In this document: positions 19,622 to 26,368 of the stretch, in pieces
How positions within the stretch are numbered: position 1 is the first letter of the stretch
Layout of the letters: the number at the start of each line of letters is the position of its first letter
Origin: Thamnocephalis sphaerospora
Taxonomy: Eukaryota; Zoopagomycota; Zoopagomycetes; Zoopagales; Sigmoideomycetaceae
DNA: 26,368 nucleotides
Direction: 5' to 3'
Assembly: GCA_003614735.1 (NCBI GenBank)
Contig: KZ992612.1
Coordinates: forward strand, 1 to 26,368
Notes under the pieces: model-generated
Seen by the model: only the letters and a program-made list of their open reading frames with translations
The model's database searches: none
Told to the model about the DNA's origin: nothing
Position numbers and translations under genes: made by a program

Positions 19622-21079
19622 TTAACGCCGCTTTTCGGCAAGCATAGCGCCAAGTGCAGCGCCCACACCGCTACCGTCCTTGGCCAGTCCCAGGGTGATC
19701 CTGTTACGCACACAATCTTCACCGAGAAGAACCTCAAGCGCTGCCTTGAGACGCTCGGGGTAGCACGGGTAATGCTCAAACAGGCTACCGTCCACAGCAA
19801 TAGCCAGCTTGACGTTGGGATCACTGAGCTGGTCCTCGCGCTGGCTCAGCAGCGTGGTGAGACCCACCGCACCGAGGCGAGCAGAACGCAGGCCAATCAG
19901 AGCACACACGCGCTGGACAATCTGGCGTTCCAGCAGTGTGGAAGAGCCAGCGGGCATGTCCAGCACATCCTCCAGCACGCGGCGGACATGCTCCAGATCG
20001 GCGGTGGTGTCGGCCTCGATGGCGCTCATGTAGGCTGTGTCGACAGACATGGGACGGTTCAGGATATCCGACGAGTATCCATCAAACAGCAGACGGCGAT
20101 CGATCAAGTCCAGCAGCACCAGACGAAGCAGCTCACCCAGATACATGCCGGCGCTCATCTTCTCAAACAGCTGGCAAAACACATGATGGGTCATGCGATC
20201 TACACGAGCGTCAAAGCGTGTACGCGGCAGTGCGCGACGCTCATTGTCGAACGCGCCCCATTCGCAGTTGATGATCATTTCGGTTTCACCGCGCGTGGCC
20301 GGATGCACAGCCGGATCATGCTGAGCCGTCCATTTTGTAATCTGTGGGATGCGCTCGTAGTAGGCGGCATTGTTGCCGGTGCCGAGAATCACGCCAATCT
20401 GCGTGTTGGGATCGCGATACGCGTTGGCCAGCAAGCAGCCGACCGTATCGTTGATGATGGCCGTCACGCGCACATTCAGGTTGAGACGGTCCATTGCCGA
20501 CTGTAGCAGCTGCACCACGTCCTTGTCAATCACATCTGGCAGGTTGAACGACTTTGTCCAGCGCATGAGCGTGCCGCGGTCCACCGCCGTCTGGTTGAGC
20601 GGGAAGGAAAAGGTGAAGCCGAGCGCATAGGAGCGACCGTCTGGCAGCGGCAGCAGCTCCTGATCGGTCCTGGCTTCGTCCAGAAACAGGCCGACGCACT
20701 CGGCCATGTAATCAAACAGCGGTCTGCCTAGGCCGACCTTGTACGCTTCGGGTATGGTAAACTTGCGCTGACGTAGCGTAAACTCGCCTTTACCCAGCAG
20801 CCGCACAAGACACACGCGCATGTTGGTGCCGCCCAAGTCCAAGCTCAGGTAGGAGCCAGTCTCGTTGCCAGTGAGGCGGCCGACCACATACGTCGGAATC
20901 ATGGCCATCGTGGCACCATACTGGCCCAGGCCGCGCTGCATTTCCGACCGCATGACAGTGCTCACGTCGCGCATACGCTGGTCGGTAAGCGTAAACTCGC
21001 GCTCTAGCCGCTCCAACTGCTCCTGCTGTGCGGCCGAGAGGCCTGTCATATCCGCGAGCGGCTTGAGTTTAAGCGACAT
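19622..21079 (-). CDS. Hexokinase
   Basis: An intronless minus-strand gene of 485 residues, the normal length for a fungal hexokinase; it starts at 21079. Seen: phosphate loop DLGGTNMRV at 81-89; sugar-binding FSFPLNQ at 157-163 and WTKSF at 174-178; catalytic Asp 211 in NDTVG; GTGNNAAY at 233-240; EWGAFDNE at 273-280; FEKMSAGMYLGE at 305-316; adenosine-site AIAVDGSLFEHYP and a C-terminal LAKDGSGVGAALGA. It phosphorylates glucose and other hexoses with ATP in the cytosol, at the entry to glycolysis. The Asn at 237 replaces the Cys or Ser usual in this loop, and the Ser of WTKSF replaces the usual Gly; neither removes a catalytic residue. Hexokinase and glucokinase roles cannot be separated from sequence alone. 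A TATA box lies 85 bp upstream. Confidence 0.97.
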   Translation of the reverse strand: MSLKLKPLADMTGLSAAQQEQLERLEREFTLTDQRMRDVSTVMRSEMQRGLGQYGATMAMIPTYVVGRLTGNETGSYLSLDLGGTNMRVCLVRLLGKGEFTLRQRKFTIPEAYKVGLGRPLFDYMAECVGLFLDEARTDQELLPLPDGRSYALGFTFSFPLNQTAVDRGTLMRWTKSFNLPDVIDKDVVQLLQSAMDRLNLNVRVTAIINDTVGCLLANAYRDPNTQIGVILGTGNNAAYYERIPQITKWTAQHDPAVHPATRGETEMIINCEWGAFDNERRALPRTRFDARVDRMTHHVFCQLFEKMSAGMYLGELLRLVLLDLIDRRLLFDGYSSDILNRPMSVDTAYMSAIEADTTADLEHVRRVLEDVLDMPAGSSTLLERQIVQRVCALIGLRSARLGAVGLTTLLSQREDQLSDPNVKLAIAVDGSLFEHYPCYPERLKAALEVLLGEDCVRNRITLGLAKDGSGVGAALGAMLAEKRR

Positions 21080-21894
21080 GGCACGGTGAGATGAGCGAAT
21101 CGTTTGGCAAAGAGCAGCAATGGCTGTATTGAGGCAGACCGAAAGAGCACGTTCCTGGCGGCATTTATAGCGCAGTGCACGGTGCGCCGCATATTACATC
21201 ATCTTGCTAGGCACATAACTGACCATGCGTTAATGCTTCATGAGACGGTTCTCAACAGCACACTCAGCAGGATGCCGAGCGTCGTTTGAAATAGCAGATG
21301 CCATCCGCGCCAGCATGATCCAGCCAGAGCGCATTGATCCGAAAGCATACGCACCATAGCAAGGCGGCATAACGGAGCAGAACATTCGTAGCTTGAATCG
21401 CCCACCATCGCGGTGCATCGCCAAGGCACATCGACCAAGGATAGCGCAGCCTAACCCACTGCATGTGCTTGGATGACTACATTACCGCAGCGCCAAGAGA
21501 ATGGCAGTGGCGCATATACTTGTATCCCACTGTGTATGCTGGCCAGCAAAGCAGATGAGGCACGACATCCTGGCATGTATGGCCTGTGCTGGGCTGGCAG
21601 ATGTGCTTTCATGCCGGCCAGCGACACGTGCACAACCTCGATTGTATCAGTACTACTTGACCAGACTACATTTTGGATCAAACCAATGGGCAGTAAGCAC
21701 GTCTCCATACCCAGCACCGCCGTCATCAGCATCCCTTACAGCACGCTGCTAGTGCGACGACCGCGTCCTCTGCCAGTGCCGTCTTGACTCTTCCACGCGC
21801 CCGCATCCCAATCTTAACCATCTTATTCGCATTCAAAAACATCTAGCACCGTCCCGTGCTCATCGCTTCATCCGCTGCCGCGTTTGTGCTCCGC
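21080..21894. promoter_or_regulatory. Divergent promoter region between hexokinase and SEC31
   Basis: About 815 bases from which hexokinase is read left and SEC31 right. The hexokinase side has a TATA box. The SEC31 side has no clear TATA and ends in C/T-rich sequence, as expected for a housekeeping gene. Open frames on both strands (for example plus 21473-21787) show no domain. Confidence 0.5.
21164..21169 (-). promoter_or_regulatory. TATA box of the hexokinase gene
   Basis: TATAAA on the minus strand lies 85-90 bp upstream of the hexokinase start codon, a typical distance for a fungal TATA promoter with a short leader. Confidence 0.65.
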
Positions 21895-24800
21895 ATGCCG
21901 CTCAAGTACATCAATCGGACGGCCACCGTTGCGTGGTCGCCGGGCAACCCCAGCGAGCCGCTGCTCGCCACCGGTACTGTAGCCGGTGCGCTGGACGATT
22001 CCTTCTCCAACACCACCGAGCTGGAGATTTTCCGCCTTGGTCTTGAGGACAAGAGCACGACGGAGCTGACCAAGCCGGCGGGTGTTGTGTCCAGCAATGC
22101 GCGGTAAGTGTTCGCTTGACGCGCTATTGTCGGCGATAGAGACGCGACCGGAAGATGACAGCTAACGCGTTGACTGGACCGCTTGCCTGGACGCGCCAGT
22201 TTTAACCGGCTCGCCTGGGGCGGTGTCGGCGCAGACCGTCCGCTTGGTGTTATTGCCGGCGGTCTGGAAAACGGCGAGCTGATGCTGTGGAATCCGGAGG
22301 CCATCATCAACGGCGAGACGTAGGTGTATGCGCCAACAGACCCGCCATGCCGCACAATGCTTACGATCTGTGCTGCGCCAGGGAAAGTGCCGAGCTGTTC
22401 CGTAGCAACAATCACACGGGTTCCGTGTGCGGCCTGGACTTTAACCCATTCCAAAACAACCTGCTGGCGTCGGCAGCGGGCAATGGCGAGGTAGGTGGCT
22501 TGCAGACGACGCCTGCCAGGTAGCTGGTGCTAGCTGGCGGCTGACGATTGAGGCGCGTGTCGGTCGATAGATCTTTGTGTGGGATATCGCCAACTTGTCC
22601 AAGCCGTACTCGCCCGGCCCTCGTTCGTCGAAGCTGGACGATATCACATGCCTGGCGTGGAACCGACAGGTGCAGCACATTATGGCCACCTCTTCTGGCA
22701 CCGGTTACACTGTTGTCTGGGATCTCAAGAACCGTCGCGAGGTGCTGCAGCTCAACTACACGGGCGCCGGTGGCGTAGGTAGTGGCGGACCCAACTTTGG
22801 TGGCCGTCGTGGCGTGACGGCAGTAGCATGGAATCCGGATGTGGTAGGTGGACACGCAACGGTGGTCGTTCACCTATGCCGTTGCTCATCTATGCGATGC
22901 ATCGTCCAAAGGCCACGCAACTTGTTACGGCCTCGGAGGATGATGGCAATCCGGTGATCCTCACATGGGATCTGCGTAATGCACGCGCCCCAGAGAAGGT
23001 ACGCTAGCTGAAATAGATGGTGGCTAGAGCGCTGTAATACAACGTGCTAACTCTTATGGCCTGGCGCTAGATCCTTCGCGGTCACAACATGGGTGTGCTT
23101 GGTCTGTCCTGGTGCCGTATGGACTCGGAGCTGCTTCTCAGTGCTGGCAAGGACAACCGTGTGTTGTGCTGGAACCCGCATGAGAGCGAGGTTGTGGGCG
23201 AGGTAGGCTATTGGCGGGACAGATAATGTTGCCGACATGCAAGTAAGCACCTACTAATGTGCACCGTGTCTATTTGCAGCTATCGCCAAGCAACAACTGG
23301 GCCTTTGATGTGCAGTGGAATCCGCGCAATCCCAACCTGTTCAGTGTGGCGTCCTTTGACGGCAAGGTGTGTGTGCTCAAGATAATGTGGAATGCCCATT
23401 GCTAACCCACGTGGCGATACCTCGCATTACCGGTGCATCCAGGTTAGCGTCTACTCGGTCAAGTCCAACCAGGAAAAGACCGCCAGCCAGCAGGTGCCCA
23501 TTGGCACCAATGTGGACGATCCATTCAACCTATCCGTGCAGAGCGCACCTGGCGACACGGCGCTTGCACTCAAAAAGCCGCCAAAGTGGATGTGCTGCCC
23601 GGTGGGCGCGTCGTTTGGTTTTGGTGGCCAGCTGGTCACCTTTAGCCAGCCCAAGGCGGCCGCAGGCGGCCCTGGTCAGCCCGGAGCGCCGCAGCCTGCT
23701 GTGGCTACGCGCAGCGTGACGCTGCATGCCGCAGTGACTGAGCCGACGCTGGTGGCTCGCTCGCGCGAGCTGGAACAGGCAATCGACGCCAAGGAACTGC
23801 GTGCATTCTGCGAGGCGCGTCAAAAGGAGGCTGCCGGCAATGCCGAGGAGGAGGCCACGTGGAAGGTGCTTGCAGTGCTGTTTGACGGCGACGCGCGCGA
23901 CCGTCTCGTCAAGATCCTTGGCCGCGACCGCGACAGCGTGCTGCCGGAGCTGAGTGCCGGTCTCGAGAAACTGTCGGTTACATCGGAGACGGCTGCCGCC
24001 ACAGCAACAGAGGCAGAGACGCCGGCTACGGAAACGAGCCAGGATGCCACGTCGGCTGCTGCCACGCCGGCTGCTGCCACGCCGACGGTGCCACCAGCTT
24101 CCGCGGGCGATGCCCTCAGCGGCTACTTTGGCGAAAACGAGGCCGAGTCTGACTTTTTCAGCGGTGCCAGCGCACAAGGCGAGGCCACACCGCCAGCATC
24201 GGGCACGGAGCAACAGACTGCGGCTACGCCGTTCCACATTCTGCCCAAGGACGCAAGTGCGGTGGACACTTTGGTCACCCGCGCTGTTCAGCTTGGCGAC
24301 TTTGAGACTGCGGTGCGCGCTTGCCTGAACGCCGACCGCATGGCCGACGCGCTGTTGCTGGCCGTCTGCGGTGGCAATGACCTGCTTGCCCGCACGCGCC
24401 AAATCTACTTTGATCGCCGCGCCAATTCGACACCGTACCTGCGCCTGCTGCGCAGTGTTATCGGCGGCAGCCTTGCCGATGTCGTGCGTGACGGTGATCT
24501 GTCCCAGTGGGACGAGATTCTGGTTGTGCTGTGCACCTATGCTCGCGGCGAAGAGTTCTCCGGTTTCTGCGCTCAGCTTGGCGATCGCCTGGTGGGCCAG
24601 TGGCGCAGCGAGTCCAGCTGTGATGCGCGTCAAAACGCCGTGCTTTGCTATCTGGCGGCCGGTGACCTGGCCAAGGTGGCCAAGCTTTGGATTGCCATTG
24701 CTACGGAGCGTGAAGAGCATGGTGTTGCTGCAGAGGCTGCTAGCGCGCAGACTGCTAGCGCTGTGCACGCTCACTCGCTGCAGGCACTTATGGAGAAGGT

Positions 24801-25154
24801 GGCAGTGTTGCGTCAGGCCATCGATCATGTCGACGATGCAGTCGAGGCGCCGCTCGATTCCCGCACCGAGGTGAACCCGGAGGCGGCGACAGATGCTAAC
24901 GCCACTTTGGAGAGCAAGTTCAAGCTTGCCGCGCTGTACGACAAGTACTGCGAGTACGCTGAGCTTCTCGCCGCCCAAGGTGAGCTTTCCACGGCCGCGC
25001 TGTACGTCAGCCGCACTCCGGCAGACTATCAGATCAAGCAGTCCAACGGCGAGGACGCTCTGGCCGCCATCAAAGACCGTCTGCGTCGTGCAGGTCAGGA
25101 TGCGGGTATCTTCAATGCTCAGCCGTTTGAGATACAGCCCATCACGGCCGAGGG

Positions 25155-25191
<37 letters not shown>

Positions 25192-26368
25192 CAGGCGGCA
25201 GCGACGACAACAACAACGGCCGCGTCTGCTGCTCAGGCCGCTACCCCGTATGCCACTGGCGCGTATGGCGCACAGCCACAGCAGCCGCAGCAGTACTATG
25301 GCGCACAGCCAACTAGCGCGTACGGCAATTATGGTACCGCAGGCACATACGCTGCCACCCCATACGGCGCCTCTGCCGCTGCGTATTCTGCCTACGGCCA
25401 GCCGGCTGCAGCCCCTAGTATGCCGCAGCCATATGCCCCCACCGCTGGTGCTGGTGCTGGCACCGGTGCCACCTATGGCGACTACCGCCAGCCGCCGGCA
25501 GCAGCTGGATATGGCCAGACAACATATGGCGCGTCGACATACGGCTACCCGAGCCAGCCAGTAGGTGCGACCATTCCTCCGCCACCGCCGCCTATCCAGG
25601 GACCGCCGTCCGATGCCACTCCGGCGCCGCTGCCTGCTTCGCAGCGTAACGACATTCCTGGATGGAACGACCCGCCTGCGCTAGCAACCACGACAAAGCG
25701 TAGCGCCATGCAAGCCGCCCCAATTATCTCGCCATTCCCTGGTGCGCAGGTAACACAGCCTGGTATGTCGGCCGCAGGACTAGGCGGCACGCCTGGCATC
25801 GCTTCGCCGCCGCCGCCACCGCCGGCCAACGCTACAGCACCAGCACCAGCCTATGCCCGCACGGGTGCCTCTCCGGCTCCGTCAGCTCGGCCGGTCCCGC
25901 CGCCACCGATGAACCCGTATGCGCCCCAACACGGCTACCCCAGCGCTGCCCCGGTTCCGCCCGGCCCTGCTGGCGTGCCGCCACATGCCGCCCAGGCCGC
26001 ACCCCCATCCCAGCTGCACGCTTGCCCATTGTGACGGTGCTTTTGTCTGAGTTTGCCAAGCTGAAGCAGATCTCGCCGGTACGTACAGAAAACCGAGTAG
26101 AGTGCTTTATCCGGTGTTTCATGCTAACGCCGGTCAATGCGCGTGTTTCTGTCGGGCTGTAGCCAAACCAGAAGCGCTATATGGATGACATGGAGAAGCG
26201 TCTGATTCTGCTGAGCGATGCACTCAACAATGACGAGGTGCCTGCTCCGGTTGCGGACCAGCTGCTGGAGATTGTCAAGGTTATGGAGACACGCAACTAT
26301 GCTGGCGCACGCGACCTTGTCCTTGACCTGTTCACCAAGTCTGGTGGCGGCCCCTGGATGGTTGGTGT
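21895..26368 (+). CDS. SEC31: COPII outer-coat protein SEC31 (3' end outside the window)
   Basis: Exons 21895-22103, 22200-22319, 22382-22490, 22571-22843, 22912-22998, 23071-23202, 23280-23366, 23443-26078 and 26163 to beyond the end. Start [16 protein letters not shown] is typical of the family; an in-frame ATG at 21856 would add 13 unlikely residues. Seen: a seven-blade WD40 region to about residue 370 ([57 protein letters not shown]), a helical solenoid to about 900, a 13-Gln run, a Pro/Ala/Tyr/Gly-rich disordered stretch, and a conserved C-terminal helical domain. Known: Sec31 pairs with Sec13 to form the outer cage of COPII vesicles at ER exit sites and stimulates Sar1-GTP hydrolysis through its Pro-rich part. 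The big exon changes frame near 26002-26006: the first frame stops at 26032-26034, while the conserved [12 protein letters not shown] continues one frame over. Confidence 0.95.
25156..25194 (+). repeat. (CAG)n tract encoding 13 Gln in SEC31
   Basis: Thirteen glutamine codons, CAG with one CAA, lie at the border between the helical region and the Pro-rich region, at about residue 910. Length variation is expected and would stay in frame. Confidence 0.95.
26002..26006 (+). other. Apparent -1 frameshift in a C5 run within SEC31
   Basis: Before this run the Pro-rich region is open in one frame and ends at TGA 26032-26034. The conserved C-terminal domain and its correct splice donor at 26079 are in another frame. 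One extra C here would join the two without a stop. No GT-AG intron of suitable length that I tried restores the frame. A sequencing or assembly error in the homopolymer is the simplest reading. Confidence 0.65.

Noticed and set aside
19772-20506. 244-codon plus-strand frame antisense to hexokinase
   Set aside because: It is a shadow of the hexokinase gene.
23530-25188. 552-codon open frame antisense to SEC31
   Set aside because: It is a shadow of the conserved SEC31 exon; its N-terminus is a Leu run produced by the CAG tract.

Overview
The window is nuclear DNA from a eukaryote, most likely a compact fungal genome. Genes are close together and on both strands. Most introns are short (about 55-100 nt) with GT-AG ends and CTAAC/CTAAT-like branch sites. 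The recognisable proteins (an MDV1/CAF4-type WD40 protein, a fungal-style hexokinase, SEC31, eL15) fit a fungus. A kynurenine-pathway-type ALDH8 homologue and the unfamiliar repeat proteins suggest an early-diverging lineage, but I cannot name a species and this placement is inference.

Layout, left to right: (1) 1-1173 +, C-terminal part of an MDV1/CAF4-like WD40 protein. (2) 1524-1594 -, tRNA-Gln(CUG) with a Pol III terminator. (3) 2500-5389 + and 6184-9191 +, two tandem multi-exon genes (here gene A and gene B) encoding proteins of about 829 and 840 residues. I can assign neither to a named family. Each appears to hold four divergent copies of a beta-rich domain of about 150-190 residues. 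(4) 9878-11110 -, RPL15 with a long first intron. (5) 11111-13484, a stretch with simple repeats and no gene I can support. (6) 14675-16195 +, an intronless BTB/POZ protein with a MATH-like N-terminal part, behind a TATA box and a very long pyrimidine-rich stretch. (7) 17391-19482 +, a ten-exon aldehyde dehydrogenase of the ALDH8A1 type, including one GC-AG intron. (8) 19622-21079 -, intronless hexokinase. (9) 21895 to beyond the right end +, SEC31 of the COPII coat, with an apparent one-base frameshift near its C-terminus.

Most genes are unrelated housekeeping functions (mitochondrial fission, translation, ER export, glycolysis, tryptophan catabolism) and do not form a pathway. The exception is the A/B pair. 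Both have one large exon per domain, very small linker exons at two matching positions, and the same series of intron phases (2,1,2,0,1,0) over their first six introns, although their protein sequences barely resemble each other. I read them as an old tandem duplication of a four-domain ancestor. Neither has a signal peptide or membrane segment. The best fold guess is a membrane- or ligand-binding beta-sandwich, and it is weak. This pair is the main candidate for something undescribed in the window.
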